Shown: positions 11,548 to 22,110, counted from the first letter of the stretch. The stretch: DNA of 64,000 nucleotides from Closterium sp. Naga37s-1 (GCA_947471745.1 CANJKZ010000010.1:1273501-1337500), one strand, 5' to 3'. Notes: generated from the sequence alone by a model not told the origin. Numbers and translations: made by a program.

Positions 11548-11615
11548 CTGCTCCTAGCGCTGTGGTCTTGTACTTCAGATATTTTCCGAAGGTGTTGAGT
11601 TCGATTCCCGATGAG
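11548..11615 (+). repeat. tRNA-derived SINE-like head
   Basis: TAGCGCTGTGGTC resembles a Pol III A box, and about 40 bases later GAGTTCGATTCCC is a good B box/T-loop. An acceptor stem does not pair, so this is not a working tRNA. An opposite-strand T-arm GCAGGTTCGATGCCTGT lies near 11829-11846, so two such pieces face each other. Confidence 0.4.
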
Positions 11616-11904
11616 GTTCTTGACGCTAAACACAAAAGCAATATTTTGTTTTGTTGTACTTGTTTTGAGTGCCAGTTTTTGTAACAAACAACTACTGGTA
11701 ACATTGTGGGATTATGATTACCACCAACATTGTGGTGTACTTATATTTCGTAATGAAATATTCCAGAAGGGTACAACACGAACGAAAATCATAAACAAAA
11801 TCTACACCCAACGCAATGGAACTGACATCGACAGGCATCGAACCTGCGTCTTCTGATCGCGTCGCAGTTCTAACCTTCCCAGGCCTGGGCAGATTACGGC
11901 ACAA

Positions 11905-12070
11905 GTCACTTTTGGGACATTTTGAAATGTAGCGCAAAACCGCCTGAAGACGAAAATGTCCCGAAAGTGTCTTTCAAGATAGTTTCGGGACGGATTTGTG
12001 TCTGTTCTGGGACAGAATGGTTTCGGGACAGATTGGGGACCACGCAATTTTGGTGATGTCCTGATTTGAC
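11905..12070. repeat. Palindrome-rich TGTCCCGAAA repeat, copy 2
   Basis: It shares TGTCCCGAAAGTGTCTTTC, GTTTCGGGACAG and the edge CAATTTTGGTGATGTCCTGA with the 10035-10260 copy, in opposite orientation. It is non-coding. Confidence 0.6.
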
Positions 12071-12386
12071 AGGTTCCGACCGACTAGAGCAAGATTACGA
12101 GCAGCCCAGCACCAGCCCACTGATTTGGCAATGGTTGCGTGTTTGACGACAAGCGACTACGACAACAGTATCGAAAGTCATTGCTGGTGCTAAGTGGTGG
12201 GTATGCTTCTTGGGAAGTGCGTGGTTTTCTTGGGAGTTACGGATGGTTCTTTGTGAGTCACGCTACTTCTAGCTGTGCTGGAAGAATGGGCGTGCTCGGC
12301 TTGACTTTTTTGCTGAGTTGGGTTGAAATCAGCGAGGCGCGTTCACCCACCCGTGCAGTACTTTCGTGGGGTTGGGTAAGAGTGTG

Positions 12387-12961
12387 TTACGTACCGTATA
12401 CTCCCGGACAAAACACCCCCCCATAATTGTACACCCCCGGGTAGCTTGTGCGGGGTGGGTGTTATGATAGACCTCGTTTCTACTATACCCCCCTTTTTGG
12501 CTGATTTTCTATAACACCCCCCTTTTCTTACGGATTCATTATTATAGTCGTTAACGAGTAGTTGCAATACGGAAGAATATCGTGTGAATTTCTCCCTCAA
12601 TGAAATTTCGCGGTACATTCAAAGGCAATCTGCCGAGATTTGCCCCCTCCCACTATTTCTCTGTTGCCACGTGCAGGTGAATCTTCCGTTGCAAGTGGCA
12701 AGAGAGGTGCCACATGGCATTTTCGTGAGGGCGATGAAGTTCGAGGCCGAAACTCACATTCGCGCCTCAGGCAGTGATGCTAAAACGACCAGCAAAACAC
12801 CCACATTGACTAATTAAAAAAACACTAACACTAAAATATGCCATATGTAAAGACCCGGGTATTATGTATTTTTTTCCTATGAGGAGACCCCCCCCATTTT
12901 TTCCCTGTATTTTTAGCTATACCCTAGGGTGTTATGTCCGGGAGAATACGGTACCTCGTAA
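12387..12961. mobile_element. 575-bp non-autonomous TIR element (MITE)
   Basis: The left end TTACGTACCGTATACTCCCG followed by GACAAAACACCC is matched by the inverted right end, whose reverse complement reads TTACGAGGTACCGTATTCTC then CCGGACATAACACCC. The arms are about 32-36 bases and differ by a 3-base insertion and a few substitutions. The interior has C-rich runs near both ends and no transposase. I could not fix the target duplication, so the superfamily is open. Confidence 0.75.
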
Positions 12962-13690
12962 GCCAGTGCTGGTTGCCCCGACCGCCCAATTTGGAGTTTC
13001 AAAAAAACTTCGGTTTTACGCGTTTCATTTAAGAAACTTCTCGGTAATGTACGATGAACCTTGCTGGTCGCCTTGATCGTCACTCGGTTACCTCGACCAA
13101 CCACCAAAATTGAGGTACGTAACAACTCTAAGGGCGGGTCAGGTAGGGTTCATTTTTGGATTTTTTTCGTAACTACCGGTATGCCATGATACGATGCCAT
13201 GGCAAATACGGTATTCTACAAGCAACTATCTCAGAAAGGGTTGTTTATAATTTTGGAGGCAGTTCAGATTTCAGGAGGCCTTTGGAAAACGTAAAAATGT
13301 TGCATGAAGCATCCTTTCCAACGTCCTCTTCTGATAATCCACACAATCAAACGACCCAACCAATCACAACGAACGGGCACTCAGATCAGAGTGAATTTTC
13401 AGTCCTGTCCTGACTTATTTTAGTGGCCACCCAAGGAACTATCAACCCCTCTCCAGTCTCCCCAAGCTGCACCCCCGGACCGGACATACATGCGTAGCAG
13501 CACTGCCACTCCAGGCACCCTCTAAGAGCTTTGCTATACAAATGCTCTGCTATTCAAGGGCTCTCTTTATATTTATCGAGGGGTTGTGCTCTGACTCTCA
13601 GCAGAGCAGTGGCGCTGGAGGGTCCTGCATGCAGCAGACAAGGCGAGAATGCATGATTAGCACACAGATGAATAGTGGCAGAAAATCAGG
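12962..13690. other. Intergenic; start of the tandem gene duplication unit
   Basis: No gene is seen. From about 13430 (CTGCACCCCCGGAC, CACTGCCACTCCA, GAGGGGTTGTGCT) the sequence resembles 19240-19480 downstream of gene B. This marks the 3' edge of the duplicated unit. Confidence 0.6.
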
Positions 13691-13980
13691 AGGAGGGAGA
13701 GGGAGAGAGGAGTGTGCTGTATCTATCGCGCCTTTTTAATGAAGGACCATTCGAAAGAGGAGAGGGGGGAGAAAAGAGACGGGGGTAGAAGGAAAAGGCA
13801 GAATGGAGTGGGAGAGAGGGAGGGAGGAGAGGGTGGGAGGGAGAGGCAGAGGGGCAGGTGGAGGAGGGAGGGATGTAGGACGGGACAGGAAGAGAGAGAG
13901 GGGGAAGGATGAGGATAGAGGGTGTGGGAGATACAGAGTGGAAGTGAGGGCTCACAGATGGAAGGGGAGGCTATTGGGGT
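13690..13980. repeat. Purine-rich (GGGAGAG) low-complexity tract
   Basis: The plus strand is almost pure G and A in irregular GGGAGAGG-type words. Open frames on both strands here are composition artefacts. Confidence 0.8.
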
Positions 13981-14040
13981 TGGCATCTAAGTAGACGCAC
14001 AGTACCCTTGGGCGACGGCCATGCCACCCTCTAAAGGCGA

Positions 14041-14195
14041 GAGGCAGGATTTTGGGAGGCCTACAGGTGAGAGGGGAGGCTTACAGGTGAGAGGGGAGGC
14101 TTACAGGTGAGAGGGGAGGCTTACGGGTGAGAGGGGAGGCTTACAGGTGAGAGGGGAGGCTTACAGGTGAGAGGGGAGGCTACTGGTGCAGTGAG
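14041..14195. repeat. 20-bp minisatellite downstream of gene A
   Basis: About seven copies of TTACAGGTGAGAGGGGAGGC. The same motif with GGCGAGAGGGGAGGCTACTG variants (about 31 bp) recurs at 14560-14805 around copies of the EGF exon end. Confidence 0.9.
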
Positions 14196-14488
14196 AGGGG
14201 ACGCTATCGGGGCTGGCACTGGCTGTCGACGTTGCGAACTTACGATAGCCGTGGGCGCACAGGAACCCCACCACCCTACAGGAGAGAGGGAGAGCTATAG
14301 GCTTAATGAAGGGTTTTGAGACGTCTCAAACCCCTTCTTCAATCACGTGGCCATTCTTCTGGTTCCTGTAGATTTTTGTTGGCGTGGAAATTACCTTCCC
14401 GCTTGCAATAGCCGTGGGCGCACAGGAACCCCACCACCCTACAGGAGAGAGGGAGAGCTATAGGCTTACATGCGAGAGGGCAGGCTAC

Positions 14489-14690
14489 TGGGGCTTGCAT
14501 TGGCCGTAGACGTTACGGTAGCCCTGGGCGCACTGGCAGCCCACCTCCCTATAGGCGAGAGGGAGAGCTATTGGGGAGGCTTACAGGCGAGAGGGGAGGC
14601 TACTGTGGCAGTGAGCAGGACGCTAGTGGGGCTTGCACTGGCCGTAGACGTTATGGTAGCCCTGGGCGCACAGGCATGCCACCTCCCTAC
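14489..14690 (-). repeat. Extra copies of the gene A EGF exon 3' end
   Basis: Minus-strand copies reading CQCAQGYRNVYGQCKPQ-stop (14489-14545) and CLCAQGYHNVYGQCKPH-stop (14631-14690) lie downstream of the intact exon. More decayed ones lie near 14215-14275 and 14397-14425. Each keeps the stop but lacks an upstream acceptor and the first half of the module. Confidence 0.8.
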
Positions 14691-14801
14691 AGGCGAGAGG
14701 GGAGGCTACTGGGGAGGCTTACAGGCGAGAGGGGAGGCTACTGGGGAGGCTTACAGGCGAGAGGGGAGACTACTGGGGAGGCTTACAGGTGAGAGGGGAG
14801 G

Positions 14802-17221
14802 CTACTGGGGTTTGCATTGACCGTAGACGTTGCGATAGCCCTGGGCACACTTGCATGCCACCTCCTGCCTGTCGTTTGTCTTGATGCACGTGGAGTGTGC
14901 CGGGCACTTGACACGGCTGCAGATGTCGTCTGGATGACATCGAAGAGCAGCATAAGGGAGAGGCATGGGCGGAGTAATAAGGTGAGACACATGCGGTGAG
15001 AGGCATGAGAAAAAGCGGCATGAATCGCAGTGGAAAGTACATGCATGGCAGCGGAAGGGCACGGATGGCTGCAGCGACTGCTGCTCTTGCACAATCAGGA
15101 CTGCGGCAGCACTCAGGCCAGCAGCAGACTTTTGAGACGTCTCAAAAGTCGACTGCTGCTCTTGCACAATCAGGACTGCGGCAGCACTCAGACCAGCAGC
15201 AGGGCACTGCAGCAGCATGCATGGCAGCAGCAGGGCACGCATGGTGATTGTTGGCAAGCGCAGTAGAAAAGGCCAATGCATGGCAGCAGCATCGGCATGC
15301 ATGGCAGCAGCATCGGCATGCATGTGTAGTAAGTCGTCTCTTTAGTCGACTCAAACATCGGCATGCATGCATGGTGATAGACGACAATAGCTGGAGCATG
15401 CAGGGCAGCAGCATCGGCATGCATGGTGACAGACGACAATAGCACGAGAAAGGCGAATGCATGCGGAAATTCTAGTGTCCAGGGTTTAGGGCAATGCAGG
15501 GTAGCAGCAGGACACAGACAGCAGCAGAAGCATGGCACTCACCAATGCATTTTGGTACAATGCAGGGCAGCAGCAGGGGCACTCACCGAGCACGCAGCGG
15601 ATGGACTTCACTGATGCGTTTATCTTGGTGGTACTGCTCTCACACGCAGAGGGGAAAGGCACGCATGGGTGGGGGGGCACATGGGAAGGACGCATGGGAG
15701 GCGCTTTTGAGTCAACTGAGAATTCAACTCGGATGGGCTTCACAGATGAGTTGATCTTGAACGCACTGCTCTCAGACGTGCACAGGCGGGGGGGTTGTGG
15801 CATGTGGGAAATCGGGGCGTGCAAGCAAGAGAGCGAGCTGTGCTGTGAGGCAGCCAGGCAGTAAAACAAAACTGTGAATCCTGACAACTCACCTCATCTA
15901 CCCATTGAACGGGCACTTTGCAGCCGGTGCACCCGAGCAAGGGAGTGAGCTGCGCTACGTGCCAGCCAGCCAGTAAAACAAACAAACGGATGAATCCTGA
16001 CAACTCACCTCATGCCGTACGGCGTGAACGGGTACTTTGCAGCTGGTGCACCCGAGCAGTCGGGAGGGCTGCACCGAACAACTGCACCTCGCAGGAGGAG
16101 GGAGGGAAGGAGCTTGGTTACATCCATCCCAGAAACAAACGCGCGAGTGCTCACCTCATGTACCCATTGAACAGGTGTTTCGCCGCTGCAGTACCCGAGC
16201 AGTCGGGTGACGCGAACAGCTGCACCGCGTTGCACACCGTGCGATCCGAAAACACGTCCCACCACACCAGCGCGTCCGCCGCGCCGCCGCTCGCGATTTC
16301 AGGCGCGCTAACGCAGCGCGCAAAGTCGAAGGAGACGGAGCGGGGCTGTGTGAGAGAGCCGAGGAGCATCACCGAGCCCGCGCGCACCTCCGCGGGAACC
16401 GTCTCGCGCCGCGGGCCTGCCAGTTGGCGCGCTCGTCACCCACGACTCGCTCGCCGCGCTTCTACCACCAGTAGTCGTCTCGCTCGCGCCCGTAGTAGTA
16501 CCAGAGGCGTCGCTTCCACGCCGCTCCGCGTAAACCGGCACCCCCTTTCTCGCGATCGCGCCCCTACCACTGGTTGTCGTCGTCGCGCTCGTGCCTGCAC
16601 CAGTCGAATCGCTGCCAGCGCCGGCAGTCGCGGCGTACGCGGCAGATGCTCCTCGCGCCAGTAACACTCCCACGTCACTTGCTGCGAAGACGTCACACAG
16701 AGAGGGAGAGGAAGAATGGCAAGACACATGTCACACGGAAGGGTAAAAGTCTCGCTCATGCCTCTACCAGTCGAATCGCTGCCAGCGCCGGCAGTCGCGG
16801 CGTAGTACGCGGCAGATGCTCCCCGCGACACTTCTACGTTGCTCGCTGCGAGGGAATCACGCGGGGAAGGGCAGAAGGACATTTCAACCTCACTCGGTGC
16901 GACGACGATCGACGGGGAAGTGGAACGGCGAGTAAGAAACGCGCGGGTCGCGAATGCGATTGTGACTGACGCGAAGTATCGAACGCGCACATTCGGTGAC
17001 ACCCTTATCGACGTGCACGCAGTTGGAAAATAACTACTAGGTGACTTTTGAGTCGACTCAAAAGTCACCTCGCAGCATTTGGTGAGCTTCTCACGGGCTT
17101 TGTGAGGGTGGGGGGAGGCGACGGGGGAGGGAGTGGGGAGGCGATGAGGGAGAGAGGGGGGAGGCGTACCGATGAGGATGGCGACAACGAGCAGCGTAGT
17201 GGCGGCCTTGAAACCTCCCAT
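14802..17221 (-). CDS. Secreted EGF-like protein, gene A (four exons)
   Basis: Exons on the minus strand: 17170-17221, 16155-16416, 15587-15633 and 14802-14929, all with GT-AG borders, total 489 bases (162 residues and TAG). Exon 1 encodes a signal peptide core MGGFKAATTLLVVAILIG. Exon 2 has VRAGSVMLLGSLTQP, SFDFARCVS, ALVWWDVF and TVCNAVQLFASPDCSG. Exon 3 has TTKINASVKSIRCVL. Exon 4 has an EGF-like module with the spacing of CSRVKCPAHSTC...CKCAQGY...GQC and then the stop. Phases agree at each join and in the paralogue, which supports the model; the exon 2 acceptor is the least certain. It is likely secreted or cell-surface. The central domain is not one I recognise. Introns contain multiple partial copies of exons 2, 3 and 4. 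Confidence 0.7.
15127..15150. repeat. Palindrome with TTTTGAGACGTCTCAAAA core, at a repeat junction
   Basis: The 24-base perfect palindrome sits between two nearly identical copies of a 49-base segment (CTGCTGCTCTTGCACAATCA...), one ending at 15126 and one beginning at 15151. Confidence 0.9.
17039..17070. repeat. Perfect 32-base palindrome, core TTTTGAGTCGACTCAAAA
   Basis: The arms extend the core by AGGTGAC on the left and its complement on the right. It lies in intron 1 of gene A. Confidence 0.95.
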
Positions 17222-17339
17222 GCTCGTGGTGCTCGTGGCGCTGGTGCCGCAGTAGTGACGAAAAGGCAGCAACGGAGGTAAATTCGGAGTATTCTGGGGT
17301 GTACGCAAGTATCGTATCAATACAGCAGCGAGGCGAAGG

Positions 17340-17580
17340 CAGGTTCGATAGTCGATGAGGTGAGTGCGTGTTCCTGGCCAGGCCCGCTACTGTATAAATA
17401 TGCTTCACAGCGCGCGTATTTGATACTGCCCGCGTATTCGATTCGACCCGTATTCCGTACTCCCAGGGAAAATAGTAGAGGCCGCGAAGGCAGTGCAGCT
17501 CGCGAATCGAAATCCCGCCCGCCAACGGCGCGGCACGAACTGTTTCCGGTGGTCCGCACGCCCATATTCACGGGCTCTTG
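17340..17580 (-). promoter_or_regulatory. Conserved upstream region of gene A
   Basis: This block, 120-360 bases upstream of the ATG, matches 22340-22530 upstream of gene B. On the minus strand the shared words include CCGTGAATATGGGCGTGCGG, GTACTGCACTGCC-type text and an AT-rich GCATATTTATAC stretch (GCATATATTCC in gene B) that could serve as a TATA element. Conservation between paralogues is the only evidence for function. Confidence 0.5.
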
Positions 17581-18085
17581 GGAACAACGCCGCCCTCATT
17601 ATCTCTGCAACGCAAAAGAAACCTAAGCTGCGAACGCGGCTCCCATAATCATCTACACGCTGCGGACCGAAATGGCTGCCTGTGCTCCGGGTGACCCGTG
17701 GACCAGCAGCAACGGCTGTGCTGGTCTGACATTGTGTGTGCCGTGCCGTGCCGTGTGGGGCGCGGTCGACATGGCTACGTTTGTGACCAAATATGCTAGT
17801 GCGCGCCCCCCATGTGCCTGCTTCTGTCCTTGCCGAACTGAAGCCACTTGTAGAGAAACTCGCGAACAAGACAAGAATGGCACAAACTGAATTGATGGTA
17901 TATTTTAAGATTCGTTAGGGTAATCAGTATAGAAAATACGGTACAGACAGAATAAGGCTCATGAGGTAAGAAATATGGCGTGAATGAAATGGGCATTGTG
18001 CGTATCCGCTATACAGAAGTTCGATTCGGTTCGGACCGTACCGGAAGCATAGGTTTGATGTGATGTGCGAGCGACATCTCGCTAA
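17581..18085. other. Spacer between duplicated units, no gene
   Basis: 17640-17880 matches 22580-22760 upstream of gene B (ACCCGTGGAC...GGCTGTG.TGGTCTGACAT...GAGAAACTC). The duplicated unit therefore extends about 660 bases upstream of the coding start. The rest is unique. Confidence 0.6.
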
Positions 18086-19014
18086 GAGCGTGTTCCTACG
18101 GATCCCTATCAGGCTAACCCCTTGTCAGGCTGGTGCATGCGAGCGATTTCGTTATTAAAACCGGGGTGCACATTCAGCTGAATGTGCATCAAAGGTTATC
18201 CCTTGACTGAGTGGGTTACGAGGTGTGCTTTCAACCCCTTCAAGTCGAAATTCGTTTCCCCCCTCCCCCGCAATTTCGTTTCCCCACGCCCCCGCAATTT
18301 CATTTCCCCCTCCCCGTCGAAATTCGTTTCCCCCCTCCCCCGCAATTTTGTTTCCCCCCTCCCCCGCAATTTCGTTTCCCCCCCCTCCCGCCAATCTGTT
18401 TCATCCCTCCCGCCATTCGGTTTCACCCACTCCCGCCATTTCACCCCCTCCCGCCACCTATGAAATGCCCGAAGCTCTAGCGGAATCATTTTTTTGTCGC
18501 CCCTCGTGAGCCAATCACTGTTTTTCTCCAAACCCCCTTCCCAACATCTCAAGCCGAACCGCGTTGAATGTGCACCCTGGTTTTAAGACCGTTTTCCAGA
18601 CTTGAAAAATTACAATGCTGTTCAATGAATTGGTCGAGCGAAATCTCTGACACGTGTTGTTCAGTGACCCTTGTCAGGCAATCGCGCGAAATCTTTCGCA
18701 GGTGCTATTTCAGCGAGCCATGGTCAGGGAATCGTGCGGAATTCTTCACACATGCTGTTTTGTCGGGTATTAAACATACAAAGAATGTTCCGCCAAACAC
18801 ACGTTTCAATCGCCTGGAATTTGTCTGAACTCATAATTTTTTTCCTTTGCAACCTTTCGGGACCGTTGCGCAGTGCCACGTCACCCAACGCATTTTGTCG
18901 CGCACTTCACAAACGATCAAAACGTCTAGTACACAATGCGTTTAATCCGAAATTCTGGTGTTTGAGGCGACTCTGACAAGGGGCTGGCCTGATAGGGCCC
19001 GTAGGAACACGCTC
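18086..19014. mobile_element. 929-bp Harbinger/Tourist-type MITE
   Basis: The ends GAGCGTGTTCCTACGG and its inverted complement extend for about 45 imperfect bases (CCTATCAGG...CCCCTTGTCAG). They are flanked by TAA at 18083-18085 and TAA at 19015-19017. A 3-bp TAA duplication with a GAGCGTGTT end is the hallmark of PIF/Harbinger elements. No transposase is encoded. Confidence 0.8.
18154..18586. mobile_element. Nested inverted-repeat element with internal 25-bp array
   Basis: Inside the MITE, TTAAAACCGGGGTGCACATT (18154 onward) is mirrored at 18564-18586 by the complement of TTAAAACCAGGGTGCACATT. Between them (about 18243-18460) are eight or so units of a TTTCCCCCCTCCCCCGCAAT-type 25-bp repeat. 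It is either a second small element inserted into the first or an internal hairpin of it. Confidence 0.55.
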
Positions 19015-19595
19015 TAAGGCACAGTCTGAACAATATTGTACGCGTTCTTGTACATGCAAGTATTGCAGAGCAAGGGTTGTTTCACAACATGAATAATGCA
19101 ATACGTGAGACTTCAGGGAACAGAAGAGAAACAAAACAAATTGCAGCATGAAGCATCCATGAAAACGTCCTCTCTATTGATCAAACAATCTCAAATCAAG
19201 CCCTGAGCGAGAGCTATTTTTATAGGCCCCAACTGCTCCAAGTGCCACCCCCAGACATTCATAGCAGCAATGCCACTCCAAAGCTTATTAGAAGCCTTCC
19301 TATCCAGGCGCTCTGCTTATTAGAGGCTCTGCTTCTATGATCTATCCAGGGGCTCTGCTTATTAGGGCCCAGTAGAGAACAGGAGATGCTTGAGGGGTTG
19401 TGCTGTGTCTATCACCATAGCAGTGGCTGTCACTCAGTTTAGCAGTGGCTCTCAGCAAAGCAGTGGCTACAGGTGAGAGGGGAGGCTACCTAAGGTCGGC
19501 ATTGCCCATAGACGTTTTGGTAGCCCTTTGCACACTGGCACCCCACCTCCTGGTCATTGATTGTCTTGATGCACATGGAGTGTGCCATTGTAACG

Positions 19596-19627
19596 AGGTG
19601 GCTTTTGAGCCCACTCAAAAGCCACCT
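19596..19627. repeat. Hairpin with TTTTGAG/CTCAAAA arms in EGF copies
   Basis: AGGTGGCTTTTGAG and its complement enclose CCCA. It lies exactly between two EGF exon copies and supplies the TGA stop of the upstream one. Related hairpins lie at about 19796-19818 and 19913-19937, each directly joined to a truncated EGF exon. Confidence 0.85.
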
Positions 19628-20359
19628 GGTTGGCATTGACCGTAGACGTTACGGTAGCCCTGGGCGCACTGGCACCCCACTTCCTGGTCGTCCTTTGTCT
19701 TGATGCACGCGGAGTGTGCCGGGCACTTGACACGGCTGCAGATGTTGTCTGGATCACATGGGAGGGGCATGGGAGGGGAGGGATGGGGGGAAAGTTAACT
19801 TTGAGTCGACTCAAACGTCACCTCCTGGTCATCCTTTGTCTTGATGCACGTGGAGTGTGCTGGGCACTTGACACGGCGAGGGGCATGGGAGGGGAGGGAT
19901 GGGGGGAAAGTTAACTTTGAGTCGACTCAAAAGTCACCTCCTGGTCATCCTTTGTCTTGATGCACGTGGAGTGTGCTGGGCACTTGACACGGCTGCAGAT
20001 GTTGTCTGGATCACATGGGAGGACGGGGTGAGAGGGATGAGGTGAGAGGCATGGGGTGAGAAGCATAGGGAAAAGAGACATAAAATGAAACAGAAAGTGC
20101 ACGCATGGCAGCAGCAGCCCATGCATGCTCGTCGTTCATTTCGTCTGCAGAGGCATGTTTGGCAGTAGGAGCAAGGCGAATGCATGACAGCAGCAGAAAG
20201 GGAGACAGTTGACATGGTAGCAGCAGGGGCACTCACCAAGCACGCAGCGAATGGACTTCACTGATGGACTTATCTTGGTGGTACTGCTCACACACGCACA
20301 GGGGGAGGGAAAGAGGGGGGGGGGAAGGAATGGGAGGAGTGCATGGGAGGGAGGGACTT

Positions 20360-20650
20360 TAGAGCTAACTCAAAATTCAACTCAGACGGACTTCACTGAT
20401 GGACTTATCTTGGTGGTACTGCTCACACACGCACACAGGGGGAGGGGGATGAGGGGCGCATGGGAGGGACTTCAGGGTCAACTCGAAAGTCAATTCGGGT
20501 TGACTTCACTGATGGATTTATCTTGGTGGTACTGCTCACACACGCACAGGGGGAGGGGAGGGGCACGTGGGAGGGGCTTTTGAGTAAATTAGAAATTCAA
20601 CGCGGATGGACTTCACTGATGCGTTGATCTTAGAGACACTGCTCACACAC
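20360..20650 (-). repeat. Extra copies of gene B exon 3
   Basis: Three decayed copies of the KINASVKSIRVEF-type exon lie at about 20372-20430, 20492-20550 and 20597-20645, upstream of the copy with intact splice sites (20237-20283). Confidence 0.75.
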
Positions 20651-21112
20651 ACACAGGGGGGGCGGCACATGGAAAGAGGGGTGGGGAGGGCACACGGAGC
20701 GCGGGGTTGTTGGGGCGTGGGGAGGGCACATGGGAGGATCGTTGGGTGTGGGGAGGGGCGCATGGGGGCATGAGGGTACTTGCTGCATGATGGGTGTTGT
20801 CGCATGTAGGAAATTGGTTTTTGGAAGCGCGACCCATCAAGACGGACGAGGCGCCAAGCAATGTTGTGTGCAATGTCTGAATCTTTGTACTAGGTTTCTT
20901 ACGAGACACGGAACTGCTAGGTACAAGTAGTGGTTGCTAGGTAGTGGGCAAGTTTAGTAGGATTCGGAAGGGTACTTGCTGCATGATGGGTGTTGTCGCA
21001 TGTAGGAAATTGGGGCATGCAAGCAAGCAAGGGAGCGAGCTTTGCTGCGCGCCAGTAACAAGCGGGTGAAATTCTCACCCGTAACAAACGAGCGAGCTTT
21101 CCTGAGAGCTCA

Positions 21113-21190
21113 CCGGAATAAGTATTCTCCCGTGTATTTGAAATTCGCCGCCGCAGCACCCGAGCAGTCGGGCGACGCGAACAGTTGGAA
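21113..21190 (-). repeat. Copy of gene B exon 2 3' end with donor
   Basis: The minus strand reads QLFASPDCSGAAAANFKYTG then EYLFR and a GTGAGC donor, the same end as the true exon 2 at 21234-21310. It lacks the start of the exon. Confidence 0.8.
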
Positions 21191-21659
21191 AGGAGCTTTG
21201 TTGCACACCAAGACAAGCAGATGAAAGGCTCACCGGAATAGGTATTCTCCCGTATATTTGAAATTCGCTGCCACAGCACCCGAGCAGTTGGGCGACACGA
21301 ACAGCTGCACCGCGTTGCACACCGTGCGATCCCCCCCACCGAACACGTCCCACCACACCACCGCGTCTCCCGCGCCTCCTCCTCCTCCGCTGCTGCCGCC
21401 CGCGCCGCTGCGGCGCACGACGCCAGCGCCGGCGCCGCCGCTCGCGCCGCCGTCGATGCTCGCGGACGCGCCTTGGGGCACGGACACGCAGCGCGCCCAG
21501 TCGAAGTCGACGTAGTTGGGCTACGCGAGTGAGCCGACGAGCACCACCGTGCCCACTCGCACCTTGGCGGGCACCACTTCTTTGGCTGCCGCATTTGCTC
21601 CCATTGCTGTGAGGATGATGTTGGACAGAAAGAGGAGAGCCCAGAATGACAAGGGAAAG

Positions 21660-21990
21660 GTTCAGAACGAGTGAGCCGACGAGCACCACCGTGCCCACTC
21701 GCACCTTCGCGGGCACCACTTCTTTGGCTGCTGCCGTCGCTGCGAGCACGTCAGACGGAGAAGGGCGAAGACAGACAGAAAGCGAAGGGAAAAGGTCGGA
21801 ACGAGTGAGCCGACGAGCACCACCGCGCCCACTCGCACCTTCGCGGGAACCACGGCGGTGGCAGCCGCTTGATCTGCTCCAGTTGCTGCGCGCAGAAGGG
21901 GCAAGACAGACAGAAAGGGAAGGGAAATGGTCGGAACGAGCGAGCCGGCGGGCATCACCGTGCCCACGCGTAGCTCCGCGCACCAATGAG
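21660..21990 (-). repeat. Copies of gene B exon 2 5' part
   Basis: Three copies of the KVRVGTVVLVGSLV segment with its upstream sequence lie at about 21672-21740, 21808-21870 and 21930-21985. They sit between exon 1 and the full exon 2. Confidence 0.8.
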
Positions 21991-22063
21991 GCGACGAGGG
22001 AGGGAGGGAGGCGTACCAATGAGGATTGCGACGACGAGCAGCGCGGCTGCGGTTTTGAAACCC

Positions 22064-22065
<2 letters not shown>

Positions 22066-22110
<45 letters not shown>
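22066..22110 (-). repeat. (AGC)15 microsatellite abutting the gene B start codon
   Basis: Fifteen perfect GCT triplets on the plus strand run right up to the ATG at 22065. Gene A lacks them. In frame with the ATG they would read as serine if translation began upstream. Confidence 0.95.

Larger units (their letters stand above)
19490..22065 (-). pseudogene. EGF-like gene B, tandem paralogue with nonsense codon
   Basis: The exons correspond one to one with gene A: 22017-22065 (MGFKTAAALLVVAILIG), 21234-21606, 20237-20283 (TTKISPSVKSIRCVL), then EGF exon copies at 19638-20013. Exon 2 opens AMGANAAAKEVVPAKVRV, giving a good signal-peptide end, and later has DFDWARCVS and AVVWWDVF. At 21521-21523 a TAG replaces the CAG found in gene A (GSLTQP versus GSLA-stop-P). 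The nearest EGF copy is cut by a palindrome and reads DDQEVTFESTQS-stop. The next copy is complete but also ends in a palindrome (YGQCQPGGF-stop). I read this as a non-functional copy. Confidence 0.65.

Noticed and set aside
11817-11890. tRNA gene on the minus strand
   Set aside because: A T-arm is present, but anticodon and acceptor stems do not pair; more like a SINE remnant.
13686-13995. Several 60-90-residue frames
   Set aside because: Composition artefacts of a G/A-rich tract.
16308-16727. 139-residue Thr/Ser-rich frame upstream of EGF gene A exon 2
   Set aside because: It is out of frame with the conserved exon text; it reads through GC-rich intron and exon-echo sequence.
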